DNA of 64,000 nucleotides from Oscillospiraceae bacterium. GTDB lineage: Bacteria > Bacillota > Clostridia > Oscillospirales > Oscillospiraceae. Below, one piece after another: positions 14,664 through 23,879 of the stretch (position 1 is its first letter; the number at the start of each line of letters is the position of its first letter). Position numbers and translations under genes: made by a program. A model generated the notes under the pieces. The model searched no databases. It was not told the origin of the DNA and saw nothing but the letters and a program-made list of their open reading frames with translations. The stretch is from the NCBI GenBank assembly GCA_017937195.1, contig JAGBEA010000045.1, positions 1 through 64,000 on the forward strand, written 5' to 3'.

Positions 14664-14930
14664 ATGATGCTGAAAGATCAGAAGACCTCTATCATCGAGG
14701 CTAACCGCACCCACGAGACCGACACCGGCTCCCCCGAAGTTCAGGTTGCTATCCTGACCGAGCGTATCAGCCAGCTGACCGCTCACCTGAAGGTTCATCC
14801 CCATGACTTCCACAGCCGTCGCGGTATGCAGATGATGATCGGTAAGCGCCGTCGTCTGCTGGACTATCTGGCCAAGAAGGACATCGAGCGTTATCGTGCC
14901 CTGATTGCCAAGCTGGGTCTGCGCAAGTAA
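14664..14930 (+). CDS. rpsO: 30S ribosomal protein S15
   Basis: The product is 88 aa, full length. Family signatures include [15 protein letters not shown], the HDFHSRRG segment that contacts 16S rRNA helix 22, and [11 protein letters not shown]15 is an early-binding assembly protein of the small-subunit platform. Two ATG codons stand in tandem (14664 and 14667); AAAGGTGG upstream serves either. It is followed by its own terminator and then by pnp, the conserved rpsO-pnp order. Confidence 0.97.
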   Translation: MMLKDQKTSIIEANRTHETDTGSPEVQVAILTERISQLTAHLKVHPHDFHSRRGMQMMIGKRRRLLDYLAKKDIERYRALIAKLGLRK

Positions 14931-14941
14931 GCAAAGAAAAT

Positions 14942-14972
14942 AGGGTGGTGTGCTGCGCGCACCACCCTTCTT
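14942..14972 (+). terminator. terminator after rpsO
   Basis: GGGTGGTG (14943-14950) pairs with CACCACCC (14960-14967), with an extended G+C-rich top, then TTCTTTC. A moderate terminator that could allow read-through into pnp. Confidence 0.75.
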
Positions 14973-14992
14973 TCACATTTTCACGAACCCCC

Positions 14993-15088
14993 GTATGGAG
15001 AGCCGATCAAGCCTTTAGCAGTTGAAAATGCGCCAAAACCACTCCGTTTTGACTTATTTTCAAGTGCTAAACGGTAGGCTCTGCATAC
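14993..15088. repeat. 96-nt near-perfect hairpin between rpsO and pnp
   Basis: Three nested arms pair: 14993-15004 with 15077-15088 (12 bp, one mismatch), 15014-15029 with 15056-15071 (16 bp, one mismatch) and 15034-15039 with 15046-15051 (6 bp, loop CACTCC). The whole is one long stem-loop lying in the pnp 5' leader. It may be a MITE-like insertion or a regulatory hairpin; see findings. Confidence 0.8.
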
Positions 15089-15118
15089 AACGAATATTTT
15101 TGTAAAGGAGTTATTACC

Positions 15119-17290
15119 ATGTCTACTATCATTACCCAAAGACAGTTCAACCAGTACCGCAAGTACGAAATGGATCTGGCCGGCCGTCCCCTGACGCTGG
15201 AAGTGGGCAAGCTGGCTGAGCTGGCCAACGCTTCCGTTATGGTCACCTACGGCGAGACCAGCGTGCTGTGCTGCGTCACCGCCGCTCCCCGTCCCCGTGA
15301 CGGCATCGATTTCTTCCCCCTGAGCGTGGACTTCGAGGAGAAGCTGTACGCTGTGGGCCGCATCCCCGGCAGCTTCAACCGCCGCGAAGGTCGCCCCGGC
15401 GAGAAGGGCATCCTGACCGCCCGTGTCATTGACCGCCCCATCCGTCCTCTGTTCCCCGGCGATTTCCGCAATGACGTGTCCGTGATGTGCACCGTCATGA
15501 GCGTGGATCACGACTGCTCCCCCGAGATCGCTGCCCTGATCGGCACCTCTGCGGCTCTGGCTATCTCCGACATTCCCTGGAACGGCCCCGTTGGCGCACT
15601 GAAGGTGGGTCTGGTGGACGGTCAGCTGGTGTTCAATCCCAACGCTGAGCAGCGCAAGGTCAGCGATCTGGATGTGACCGTTGTGTCCACCGGCAAGAAG
15701 GTGGTTATGATCGAGGCCGGCGCCAATGAAGTGCCCAACGACGTCATGTTCGACGCCATCCAGCAGGCACACGAGGAGAACCAGAAGCAGATCGCCCTCA
15801 TCAACCAGATGGTCAGCGAGATCGGCAAGGCAAAGTTTGACTATCCCCACGCCGACTTCGATCAGGAGCTGTTTGACAAGATCGTTGCCGACTTTATGGA
15901 CGAAGCCAAGGCCGCTATGGACACCGACGACAAGAACGTCCGCGAGCAGCGCTGGAACGCTATGATCGAGAAGTGGCACGAGAAGTATCTGGAAGAGTAT
16001 CCCGAGATGGATCAGTATCTGGACGAATTCACCTACAAGTTCCAGAAGAAGATCGTCAAGGCTTGGCTGCTGGAAGGTCACCGTGTTGACGGCCGCGCCA
16101 AGAACGAGATCCGTCCTCTGAGCGCCGAGGTCTCCGTTCTGCCCCGCGTCCACGGCTCCGGCCTCTTCACCCGCGGTCAGACCCAGGTTCTGTCCGTTGC
16201 TACGCTGGACACTCTGTCTGCCAACCAGAAGCTGGATACCATCTGGGAAGAGACCGAGAAGCGCTATATGCACCACTACAACTTCCCCGGCTACTCCGTG
16301 GGTGAGGCTAAGGCTGCCCGCAGCCCCGGCCGCCGCGAGATCGGTCACGGCGCACTGGCTGAGCGTGCTCTGCTGCCCGTGATCCCCTCCGCCGAGGAGT
16401 TCCCCTACGCTATCCGCGTTGTGTCCGAGGTCGTGTCCTCCAACGGCTCCACCTCTCAGGGCTCCATCTGCGGCAGCACGCTGGCTCTGATGGACGCAGG
16501 CGTGCCCATCAAGGCTCCCGTTGCCGGTATCTCCTGCGGTCTGATCCAGGATGACGACGGCAGCTTCACCACTTTCATCGACATTCAGGGCGTGGAGGAC
16601 TTCCACGGCGAGATGGACTTTAAGGTGGCCGGTACCAAGAAGGGTATCACCGCCATCCAGATGGACCTGAAGAACGACGGCCTGACCATGGCCATCATCA
16701 AGGAAGCTCTGGAGACCACCTATGATGCACGCGTGCAGATCCTCGACCAGATCATGCTGCCCTGCATCGCTGAGCCCCGCGCCGAGGTCAGCAAGTACGC
16801 GCCCAAGATGGTCACCATGCACATCGATCCCGACAAGATCCGCGAGGTCATCGGCAAGGGCGGCAGCGTGATCCAGAAGATCGTTGCTGAGTCCGGCGCC
16901 AAGATCGACATCGACGATGACGGCACCATCCACATCGCTTCCCCCGATGCCGAGAGCTGCGCCATCGCCAAGAAGTGCATCGACGACATCGTGTTCGTGC
17001 CCGAGGTGGGCGCTCTGTACTATGGCCGCGTTGTCAACTATCTGACCAGCAAGCGCGACGGCGCACAGATGGGCGCATTCATCGAGCTGGCCCCCGGCAA
17101 GGACGGTCTGTGCCATATCCGCGATCTGGAGTTCAAGCGCACCGAAAAGGTGGAGGACGTGCTGAAGATCGGCGATATGACTTGGGTCAAGGTCATCGAA
17201 GTGGATGACAAGGGCCGCGTGAACCTGAGCCGCAAGGAGGCTCTGCGTGAGGTGGAGGCCAAGATGGCCGCCGGCGAGCCCATCAAGTAA
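15119..17290 (+). CDS. pnp: polyribonucleotide nucleotidyltransferase (PNPase)
   Basis: The product is 723 aa, full length. PNPase degrades RNA 3' to 5' with phosphate. Two RNase PH domains are visible ([13 protein letters not shown] near 80; the second with [15 protein letters not shown] near 405 and DxD-type catalytic residues near 495), followed by a KH domain ([13 protein letters not shown] near 575) and a C-terminal S1 domain ending NLSRKEAL. The start is ATG 15119, eight bases after AAAGGAG. A 96-nt hairpin in its leader recalls the structured leaders through which some PNPases repress themselves; that link is inference. Confidence 0.97.
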   Translation: MSTIITQRQFNQYRKYEMDLAGRPLTLEVGKLAELANASVMVTYGETSVLCCVTAAPRPRDGIDFFPLSVDFEEKLYAVGRIPGSFNRREGRPGEKGILTARVIDRPIRPLFPGDFRNDVSVMCTVMSVDHDCSPEIAALIGTSAALAISDIPWNGPVGALKVGLVDGQLVFNPNAEQRKVSDLDVTVVSTGKKVVMIEAGANEVPNDVMFDAIQQAHEENQKQIALINQMVSEIGKAKFDYPHADFDQELFDKIVADFMDEAKAAMDTDDKNVREQRWNAMIEKWHEKYLEEYPEMDQYLDEFTYKFQKKIVKAWLLEGHRVDGRAKNEIRPLSAEVSVLPRVHGSGLFTRGQTQVLSVATLDTLSANQKLDTIWEETEKRYMHHYNFPGYSVGEAKAARSPGRREIGHGALAERALLPVIPSAEEFPYAIRVVSEVVSSNGSTSQGSICGSTLALMDAGVPIKAPVAGISCGLIQDDDGSFTTFIDIQGVEDFHGEMDFKVAGTKKGITAIQMDLKNDGLTMAIIKEALETTYDARVQILDQIMLPCIAEPRAEVSKYAPKMVTMHIDPDKIREVIGKGGSVIQKIVAESGAKIDIDDDGTIHIASPDAESCAIAKKCIDDIVFVPEVGALYYGRVVNYLTSKRDGAQMGAFIELAPGKDGLCHIRDLEFKRTEKVEDVLKIGDMTWVKVIEVDDKGRVNLSRKEALREVEAKMAAGEPIK

Positions 17291-17314
17291 TCGCCCTCCC
17301 CTTTATATGTATAA

Positions 17315-17351
17315 AACCGGCATCTGCACTTTGCAGATGCCGGTTCTTTTT
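17315..17351 (+). terminator. terminator after pnp
   Basis: The 14-bp perfect stem 17315-17328/17332-17345 (AACCGGCATCTGCA, loop CTT) is followed by CTTTTTA. The A run upstream also helps the converging antiporter gene. Confidence 0.9.
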
Positions 17352-17356
17352 ATATT

Positions 17357-18655
17357 TTATATATGATGCCGGTAACCCCTTGCACTATGCTCACCGCGGG
17401 CGCTCTTTCTGCCCTCGGCTTGAATATCGCCGGCCTTTGTCAGGGCGACCTTTGTCAAGAACGGGCCTACGATTTCGTAGATCAGCACCGCAAACAGCGT
17501 GATATTGCGCACCAATGCGCCGTCGCCGCCCAGCTCTACTGCTTTGCTGGCCATACCCAGCGCAACACCCGCCTGCGGCAGCAGCGTGATGCCCAGATAT
17601 TTAATGATATTATCGTCGCAGTGGGTCATTCTGGCGCTGATGCCTGCTCCGAAGTATTTACCCACAGAGCGCGCGAGAATATAGACAACACCAATAATGA
17701 CCACCACACCGTCGGTAAACACTGACAACTCCAGTTCTGCGCCGCTGAGGACGAAGAAGAGGATCAGCACCGGCGCCGTCCATCTGTCGGCGCGTTCCAT
17801 CAGCTCATCGGATACATCGCACAGATTGCAGAACACGGTGCCCAGCATCATACACGCCAGCAGCGAAGAGAAGCTGATATGCACGGCACCCACCTGAAAA
17901 GTGAGGCAGGAGAACGCCACCGTCATCATCACGAAGGTGACCGACACCGCCATACGCTTGGAGCGGGAATGAAAATACTGCTCACACAGCGTGAACAATC
18001 CACCCATCGCTGCACCCAGCAGCAGCGACAACACTACCTCCAGCAGCGGCTCCACCACTACCGACAGAACATCTACCGTGCCGGTTCTCAGCGACTTGGC
18101 CACGCCAAAGGAAACGGCAAACACCACCAGACCCACCGCATCATCCAATGCCACCACAGGCAGCAGCACATCGGTAACAGGACCTTTCGCCTTATACTGC
18201 TTGACTACCATCATCGTGGCGGCCGGTGCCGTCGCCGCTGCCACCGCGCCCAGCACGATGGCAACCGGCAGCGAGAATTTATCCGGCATCAGCAGGTGCA
18301 GCGCAATTAGCACCGCATCCACTACCAGCGTAGTAAACAGCGCTTGAAAAATACCGATGATCGTTGCCTGCCGGCCGATTTTTTTCAGCTGCGCCAGACG
18401 GAACTCGCTGCCCATAGAAAAGGCGATGAAGCCCAGCGCCACATCGGAGATGATGCTAAAATGCTCCAGCTGCTGTGCCGTGATGCCCAGACCCGAAATA
18501 CCCAGCGCGCCCAGCGCGAATGGTCCCACCAGTATGCCGGCCACCAGATACGCGGTAACGGCAGGAAGATGCACCAGTTTTACCAATCTGGACAGCAGCA
18601 GTCCTGCCAGCAGGCTTACAGAAAGTGTAAGCAAAATACTTGCAGTTTGTGTCAT
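17357..18655 (-). CDS. cation:proton antiporter (CPA2, KefB/NapA-type)
   Basis: The product is 432 aa with about twelve hydrophobic segments, the length of a bare CPA2 transporter without RCK/TrkA domains. Family signs are AGILVGPFALG near 40, AAATAPAATMMVV near 145 and the LDDAVGL motif near 180, where the aspartates take part in ion exchange. It probably exchanges Na+ or K+ for H+ across the membrane. The start is ATG 18655 with GGGGAAAGAG upstream; a longer reading to 18721 lacks a ribosome site. It is a single leftward gene converging on pnp. Confidence 0.88.
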   Translation of the reverse strand: MTQTASILLTLSVSLLAGLLLSRLVKLVHLPAVTAYLVAGILVGPFALGALGISGLGITAQQLEHFSIISDVALGFIAFSMGSEFRLAQLKKIGRQATIIGIFQALFTTLVVDAVLIALHLLMPDKFSLPVAIVLGAVAAATAPAATMMVVKQYKAKGPVTDVLLPVVALDDAVGLVVFAVSFGVAKSLRTGTVDVLSVVVEPLLEVVLSLLLGAAMGGLFTLCEQYFHSRSKRMAVSVTFVMMTVAFSCLTFQVGAVHISFSSLLACMMLGTVFCNLCDVSDELMERADRWTAPVLILFFVLSGAELELSVFTDGVVVIIGVVYILARSVGKYFGAGISARMTHCDDNIIKYLGITLLPQAGVALGMASKAVELGGDGALVRNITLFAVLIYEIVGPFLTKVALTKAGDIQAEGRKSARGEHSARGYRHHI

Positions 18656-18743
18656 ATCTCTTTCCCCTTCGGCGGCGGTTTTTGTGCGAATTGGCAGCAG
18701 AAAAGCCGCGCTCGGTTTCACCGCCCGCCTTTGTGATTTTGTA

Positions 18744-18772
18744 AGAATAACGCTGTTCCCTTTTGCTGAAAA
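18744..18772 (-). promoter_or_regulatory. promoter of the antiporter gene
   Basis: Minus-strand TTTTCA (18772-18767), a 17-bp spacer and TATTCT (18749-18744), about 90 bp before the start codon. Confidence 0.55.
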
Positions 18773-18907
18773 TATCCAGAACTCTTTCGGTTGTTATATC
18801 CAGATATTTTCATTTCAAGCGGGACAAAAAAGTTTGATTTCCCGACAGCGTTTGACCGCTTCTGCGGTAAGGGCGCGGTAAAATGAGGGTAAAGGAGGCG
18901 AAGTGAA

Positions 18908-19726
18908 ATGAAAAGCCAACAAAAAGGGGAGTTTTTGTCCTCCCGCGTGCGCTATATCCCCATCGCCCATATCGTTCCCAACCCCAACCAACCGCGGCGC
19001 GTATTTGAAAAAGAGGGGCTGCAGACGCTGTGCGACAGCATCCGCCGCTATGGGATCCTGCAGCCGCTGACGGTGCGGAGAAAGGGCGACAATTACGAGC
19101 TGATCGCGGGGGAGCGACGACTGCGCGCCGCCGCTATGGCGGGGCTGCACGAGGTGCCGTGCCTGCTGGCGCAGGTGGACGAGCAGGACTCGGCGCTGCT
19201 GGCGCTGATTGAGAATCTGCAGCGGCGTGATCTGGACTACTGGGAGGAGGCAGAGGCCATCGCCGCTCTCATCACCCGCTATCAGCTGACGCAGGAGCAG
19301 GCGGCGGAAAAGCTGGGCAAATCCCAGTCAGCGGTGGCCAATAAGCTGCGGCTGCTGCGTTTGAGCGAGGCGGTGCGGCAAAGTCTGCAGCGCCACAACT
19401 TAACCGAGCGCCACGCCCGCGCACTGCTGCGCCTTGCCGACGAGCATCAGCAGCTGTGTGCGCTGGAGGTGATCGCCGCGCGCAACTACAATGTGGCGCG
19501 GACGGAGGAGTACATCGAGCAGCTCCTGCAGCAAAATCGGCTGACGCCGCCCAAAGGACGCAGCACCTACATCATCAAGGATGTGCGGCTGTTCCTCAAC
19601 AGCGTGGATCGGGGGCTGAATATGATGCGCCGCGCTGGGGTCAACGCCGATTGGGGGCGGCGCGACACCGAGGACGAGATTTTGCTGACCATCCGGATTC
19701 CCAAACGAAAGCAAAAGGGTGCATAA
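18908..19726 (+). CDS. noc: ParB-family protein, probable nucleoid occlusion protein Noc
   Basis: The product is 272 aa. The ParB/Srx CTP-binding fold contains NPNQPRRVF (about 23-31), GERRLRAAAMAGL (about 68-80) and ENLQRRDL (about 100). The helix-turn-helix QEQAAEKLGKSQSAVANKL follows near 127-145. It is a paralogue of the Spo0J-like protein at 38992, but it lacks a ParA neighbour and instead precedes mnmE. In Bacillus, Noc sits close to mnmE/mnmG/rsmG, which is why I call Noc rather than ParB. Noc keeps division septa off the nucleoid. I saw no Noc-specific binding site in the window. The start is ATG 18908 with AAAGGAGG upstream. Confidence 0.8.
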   Translation: MKSQQKGEFLSSRVRYIPIAHIVPNPNQPRRVFEKEGLQTLCDSIRRYGILQPLTVRRKGDNYELIAGERRLRAAAMAGLHEVPCLLAQVDEQDSALLALIENLQRRDLDYWEEAEAIAALITRYQLTQEQAAEKLGKSQSAVANKLRLLRLSEAVRQSLQRHNLTERHARALLRLADEHQQLCALEVIAARNYNVARTEEYIEQLLQQNRLTPPKGRSTYIIKDVRLFLNSVDRGLNMMRRAGVNADWGRRDTEDEILLTIRIPKRKQKGA

Positions 19727-19730
19727 CGGA

Positions 19731-19763
19731 GGAAAGACCGCACTGATGCGGTCTTTCCTTTTT
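19731..19763 (+). terminator. terminator after noc
   Basis: GGAAAGACCGCA (19731-19742) pairs with TGCGGTCTTTCC (19747-19758) across CTGA and is followed by TTTTT. Confidence 0.9.
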
Positions 19764-19831
19764 GCTGGCAATCGGCGGCGGAGTGTGGTAAAATGGGAGA
19801 AAAACAATGCCAACCAAGGAGGAAACTCCCT

Positions 19832-21196
19832 ATGAGTGATACCATTGCCGCCATTGCCACCGCCCGTGCGCCCAGCGCTATCGGCATTCTGCGCCTGACG
19901 GGCGAGGATACGGCTGCCATTCTGGACAAGGTCTTTCGCCCCAAGGGTCGCCCTATGTCACAGCGGGAAAACCGCGTGATGGTACTGGGCGATGTGCTGG
20001 ATCGCAGCGGCTGCGCCATCGACAACGGTCTTGCGGTACTGTTCCGCGCGCCCAACAGCTATACGGGGGAGGACTGCGCCGAGATCCATTGTCACGGCTC
20101 ACCCGTGGTGCTGCAGGAGGTGCTTTTGAGCCTCTTTGCCGCAGGTGCGCGTCAGGCCAAAGGCGGCGAGTTTACCCAGCGTGCCTTTTTGAACGGACAG
20201 CTGGACTTGATCCAAGCCGAATCCGTCGCCGACCTTATCGATGCCGAAACCGCCGAGGCGGCGCGCAATGCTGCGGGACAGCTGGGCGGCGCGCTGAGCC
20301 GCGGCGTGGAGCAGGTCTATGACGATCTGATGGACATCACCTCCCGTTTCTACGCGGTGGTGGACTACCCCGACGAGGATATTGAGGATCTGCAGCGGGA
20401 AACTATGGTGGACACGCTGGAGCGGGCGCAGCAGAAGCTGTCCGCGCTGCTGGCAACCTTTGACCGCGGCCGTATTCTGAAGCAGGGTCTGCCCACCGTC
20501 ATCCTTGGCAAGCCCAACGCAGGCAAATCCTCGCTGCTCAATGCTCTTTTGGGCTATGACCGCGCCATTGTCACCGATGTGGCAGGCACCACCCGCGACA
20601 CGGTGGAGGAAAAAGCGCGGCTGGGAAAGCTCCTTTTGCAGCTTTGCGACACGGCAGGCATCCGCGACACGGAGGATACGGTGGAGCGCATCGGCGTGCA
20701 GCGCAGCCGCGAGGCGGCAAACCGCGCCGACTTGGCGCTGCTGGTGCTGGATAGCTCGGCGCCGCTGAGTGGGGAGGACGAGGACGTGATTGCTCTGTGG
20801 CAGACGGTGCCCAAGCGCTTGGCGGTGCTGAACAAGAGCGATCTGCCCTGCGCGGTGGACAAGACTGCATTGAAAGAACGGTTTGGCAGTTTGATCGAAC
20901 TGTGCGCCAAAACGGGCGAGGGTATCGACGCTTTGAGCGATGCCGTCAACGCGCTGTATCCCACGCAGGACATCCCCGCGGGCGAGCTTTTGACCAACGC
21001 GCGGCAGGCGGACGCGGTACAGCGTGCGCTGACGGCTGTGACCGCCGCCAAGGATGCTTTGGCGCTGGGAATGACGGGCGACGCAGTGCTGACGGATGCC
21101 GAGGGTGCGCTGGAGGCGCTGGGCGAATTAAACGGCAAACGCATCCGTGAGGACTTGGTGGCCACCATTTTCTCCCGCTTCTGTGTAGGCAAATAA
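19832..21196 (+). CDS. mnmE: tRNA modification GTPase MnmE
   Basis: The product is 454 aa, full length. With MnmG it adds the carboxymethylaminomethyl group to U34 of certain tRNAs. The N-terminal tetrahydrofolate-binding domain starts DTIAAIATA. The inserted G domain has G1 GKPNAGKSS near 224, G3 DTAGI near 272 and G4 NKSD near 333. The protein ends FCVGK, the conserved C-terminal motif with the catalytically important cysteine. The start is ATG 19832, eight bases after AAGGAGG. MnmG is not adjacent, and rsmG is over 20 kb away, so the usual mnmE-mnmG-rsmG cluster is split. Confidence 0.97.
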   Translation: MSDTIAAIATARAPSAIGILRLTGEDTAAILDKVFRPKGRPMSQRENRVMVLGDVLDRSGCAIDNGLAVLFRAPNSYTGEDCAEIHCHGSPVVLQEVLLSLFAAGARQAKGGEFTQRAFLNGQLDLIQAESVADLIDAETAEAARNAAGQLGGALSRGVEQVYDDLMDITSRFYAVVDYPDEDIEDLQRETMVDTLERAQQKLSALLATFDRGRILKQGLPTVILGKPNAGKSSLLNALLGYDRAIVTDVAGTTRDTVEEKARLGKLLLQLCDTAGIRDTEDTVERIGVQRSREAANRADLALLVLDSSAPLSGEDEDVIALWQTVPKRLAVLNKSDLPCAVDKTALKERFGSLIELCAKTGEGIDALSDAVNALYPTQDIPAGELLTNARQADAVQRALTAVTAAKDALALGMTGDAVLTDAEGALEALGELNGKRIREDLVATIFSRFCVGK

Positions 21197-21292
21197 ATAT
21201 TAAAAAAGAATGAAATTCTGCGTTTTCTCTTTCCTGCGCAGGAAAATCGTGTTATACTTTCCCTATTCTGAATCCTCTGAAGGAGAACAATT

Positions 21293-22168
21293 ATGCGCGA
21301 ATATATCATTATGACCGACAGCTGTGCCGACCTGACCGCCGCCGAAGTGAGCGAGCTGGGCATTGTCGTTGCGCCGCTGAGCTATGTGATGGACGATACC
21401 ACCTATGTCAACTATCCCGACCATTCCGAGCTGGAGCCCGAGGAGTTTTTCCGCCGCGTAGGCGCAGGCGCCGCCTGCTCCACCTCCGCGGTCAGCGTGG
21501 GCTCTTTTGCGGATATGATGCGTCCCATTCTGGCTGAGGGTAAGGATATCCTTTATATCGCCTTCTCCAGTGCGCTGTCCACTACCTATCAGTCCGCCTG
21601 CATTGCCGCTGACGATCTGCGCGAGGAGTTCCCCGATGCCCGCATGGAGGTCATCGACTCCCTCTCCGCCTCCCGCGGCCAGGGTCTGCTGGTGCACTAC
21701 GCCGTGTGGGAGAAGAACAAGGGCAAGACGCTGGACGAGGTGGCCGCCTTCACCCGCGAGCTGATTCCCCACAACTGCCATTGGTTCACCGTGGCCGACC
21801 TCAATCAGCTCAAGCGCGGCGGACGCATCAGCGCCGCAACGGCGCTGGTGGGCACTATGCTGAACATCAAGCCCGTGCTGCACGTCAGCGACGAGGGTAA
21901 GCTGGAGAGTGTCAGCAAGAGCCGCGGCATCAAGGCGGCGCTGACGGAGCTGGTCAACCAGATGGAACAGACGGGCAAGGCGCCTCTTGCCGATCAGACT
22001 GTGCTGATCTGCCACGCCCATTGTCAGGACAATGTGGATTTCATTTCCAAGCTGATGCGTGAGCGTTTCGGCGTCACCGATATCCGTGCCGAGTATATCG
22101 GCCCCGTCATCGGCAGCCACACCGGTCTTGGCACGCTGGGTCTGTTCTTCATCGGCGAACACCGCTAA
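21293..22168 (+). CDS. DegV family fatty-acid-binding protein
   Basis: The product is 291 aa. DegV/FakB-type proteins bind a single fatty acid and, in organisms with FakA, present it for phosphorylation. Family signs are TDSCADL at 8-14, TSAVSVG near 63-69, ISFxS-like IAFSSALSTTY near 90 and the C-terminal GPVIGSHTGLGTLGLFF. The start is ATG 21293 with GAAGGAG upstream. TATACT at 21253-21258 is a probable -10 box, and a 16-bp palindrome at 21230-21245 covers its poor -35 region. prmA starts 17 bp after the stop and is likely co-transcribed. Confidence 0.92.
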   Translation: MREYIIMTDSCADLTAAEVSELGIVVAPLSYVMDDTTYVNYPDHSELEPEEFFRRVGAGAACSTSAVSVGSFADMMRPILAEGKDILYIAFSSALSTTYQSACIAADDLREEFPDARMEVIDSLSASRGQGLLVHYAVWEKNKGKTLDEVAAFTRELIPHNCHWFTVADLNQLKRGGRISAATALVGTMLNIKPVLHVSDEGKLESVSKSRGIKAALTELVNQMEQTGKAPLADQTVLICHAHCQDNVDFISKLMRERFGVTDIRAEYIGPVIGSHTGLGTLGLFFIGEHR

Positions 22169-22185
22169 AAAAGGAGGTCTCCGCT

Positions 22186-23139
22186 ATGCACTGGCTGGAG
22201 CTGAAAATTGATACCACGCCGGCGGGCATCGCGCCGGTCAGCGATCTTGTGGAGGCGCTGGGCGTCACCGGTCTTGTGATTGAGGACGAGGGAGATTTCC
22301 ACGATTTTCTGGAGCAGAACCGCCAGTACTGGGACTATGTGGACGAGGAGCTGCTGGAGAGTAAGCGCGGCGTGTGCCGCGTGACCTTCTATGTGTCCGC
22401 CGACGATGAGGGAATGGACACCGTGGCAAAGGTGCGCCTCGCCCTTGCGGAGCTGAAAAGCCGCCGCGGGGATTGCGGCAGCCTTGTGATGACTATGGCG
22501 CAGATGGACGACGCCGATTGGGAGAATAACTGGAAGCAGTTTTATAAGCCCATGGAGATCGGTGAGCGGCTGATCGTTGTCCCCGAGTGGGAGCGCGCCG
22601 ACACCGCAGGCCGCGTGAAGCTGATCCTCAACCCCGGGCTCACCTTCGGCACCGGCAGCCACGCTACCACCCGCCTCTGTCTGACAGCGCTGGAAAAGCA
22701 CGTCACGCAGGGTCAGCGTGTGCTGGATCTTGGCTGCGGCAGCGGTATTTTGTCCATCGCAGCGCTGCTGCTGGGCGCCGATCACGCGTTTGCCTGCGAT
22801 ATCGACGAGAAATGTGTGGATGTGGCGTACGAAAACGCCGCACTCAACGGCATCGGAAAGGATCGCTACACCGTGCGCTGGGGTGATGTGCTGTCGGACA
22901 AGCAGCTGCAAAAGGAGATGGGCGGACAGTATGACATCATCGTGGCCAATATTGTGGCAGATGTGATCATCGGTCTTGCGCCGCAGGTGCGTCCCTTTTT
23001 GAAAGAGGACGGCTTGTTCCTCACCTCCGGCATCATCGACGACCGCGCCGCGGAGGTGGCAGAAAAGCTCCGCGCCGCCGGCTGGCAGATCGTAGAGGAG
23101 CGCCAAAGCGAAGGCTGGTTCTCCTATCTATGTAAATAA
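22186..23139 (+). CDS. prmA: ribosomal protein L11 methyltransferase
   Basis: The product is 317 aa. PrmA trimethylates ribosomal protein L11 using S-adenosylmethionine. The N-terminal substrate-binding domain includes DADWENNWKQFYKP near 108. The Rossmann methyltransferase core has FGTGSHATTRL near 155, LDLGCGSGILS near 180 and VANIVADVI near 250. The start is ATG 22186, nine bases after AAAGGAGG. It follows degV closely and ends at a strong terminator. Length is typical for Firmicutes. Confidence 0.96.
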   Translation: MHWLELKIDTTPAGIAPVSDLVEALGVTGLVIEDEGDFHDFLEQNRQYWDYVDEELLESKRGVCRVTFYVSADDEGMDTVAKVRLALAELKSRRGDCGSLVMTMAQMDDADWENNWKQFYKPMEIGERLIVVPEWERADTAGRVKLILNPGLTFGTGSHATTRLCLTALEKHVTQGQRVLDLGCGSGILSIAALLLGADHAFACDIDEKCVDVAYENAALNGIGKDRYTVRWGDVLSDKQLQKEMGGQYDIIVANIVADVIIGLAPQVRPFLKEDGLFLTSGIIDDRAAEVAEKLRAAGWQIVEERQSEGWFSYLCK

Positions 23140-23144
23140 TAGCA

Positions 23145-23180
23145 AAAGCTCCCCGACCGATTGGTCGGGGAGCTTTTTTT
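23145..23180 (+). terminator. terminator after prmA
   Basis: The 14-bp stem 23145-23158/23163-23176 (AAAGCTCCCCGACC, loop GATT) is followed by T-rich sequence. It also serves the converging gene at 23197. Confidence 0.92.
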
Positions 23181-23196
23181 GTGTTTATTTGTGCGG

Positions 23197-23865
23197 TTAG
23201 TCGTTGGTCACATCGCCGTTTCCGCTGACGGGGATGGCATCCCCCAAAAAGGTGGGCTCTGGCTTAAAAACAGCGGTTGCGAAGTCCTTGCACCGCGCCA
23301 GAATCTCGCGGCACTCCCGCATAGACTGGCCTGCGTAGGTGTGGTAGTCGGCACTGACACCGTAGGCCTCCACATCCAGCGCCTGCGCGATATACAGCGC
23401 GCGGTAGAGGTGATATTTCTGCGTGACAAGGATCACCTTTTCTGCGCCGAAGATCTCCTTGGCGCGATAGACCGTTTCATAGGTGGAAAAACCGGCGTGA
23501 TCCATAAAGATGTCCTCGGAGGGAATGCCGGCATTGATGGCATACTGCTTCATCGTACCCACCTCGTTGTACTCCACCCGTCCGTGGTCGCCGCTCATAA
23601 TGATTTTCGGCGCAGCACCCGCCTCATACAGTGCGATGGCGCGCTCCAGCCGGTCGCGCAGCATATCGCTGGGGGTTCCGTCATCTCTGACCCAACAGCC
23701 CAGAACAACGATGCAGTCGGCATCCTCCAATGCTGCCGCCTGCTCCGGCGTGAGAATGGCGGCGCCGCCGATATTCTTCACACGGGCGTTGACGCCAAGA
23801 ACGGCGATGATGCCTAAACATACAAGACAAATAAGGGCGCGGAGGAGTTTTTTCTTTTTTTTCAT
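23197..23865 (-). CDS. YdcF/SanA-like (DUF218) membrane-anchored protein
   Basis: The product is 222 aa. A lysine-rich N-terminus is followed by one hydrophobic segment (about 8-27), then a DUF218 domain: ADCIVVLGCWV near 50, SGDHGRVEYNE near 92 and QKYHLYRALYIA near 145. DUF218 proteins are envelope-associated, linked in E. coli to undecaprenyl-phosphate or barrier functions; the reaction here is unknown. The start is ATG 23865 with GGTGGAG upstream; a start at 23880, overlapping the upstream stop, has no ribosome site. It is the last gene of the YtrA-type ABC operon, 14 bp behind the permease. Confidence 0.85.
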   Translation of the reverse strand: MKKKKKLLRALICLVCLGIIAVLGVNARVKNIGGAAILTPEQAAALEDADCIVVLGCWVRDDGTPSDMLRDRLERAIALYEAGAAPKIIMSGDHGRVEYNEVGTMKQYAINAGIPSEDIFMDHAGFSTYETVYRAKEIFGAEKVILVTQKYHLYRALYIAQALDVEAYGVSADYHTYAGQSMRECREILARCKDFATAVFKPEPTFLGDAIPVSGNGDVTND

Positions 23866-23879
23866 CGTCGCTCCACCCA

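Noticed and set aside
14981..17116. Long open frame antisense to pnp
   Set aside because: It mirrors the pnp codons on the opposite strand, has no ribosome site and encodes low-complexity Asp/Leu/Gly-rich sequence. Similar shadows occur opposite gyrA (60245-62818), PBP2 (33824-35776), GH13 (36112-38055) and aspS (45396-47258).
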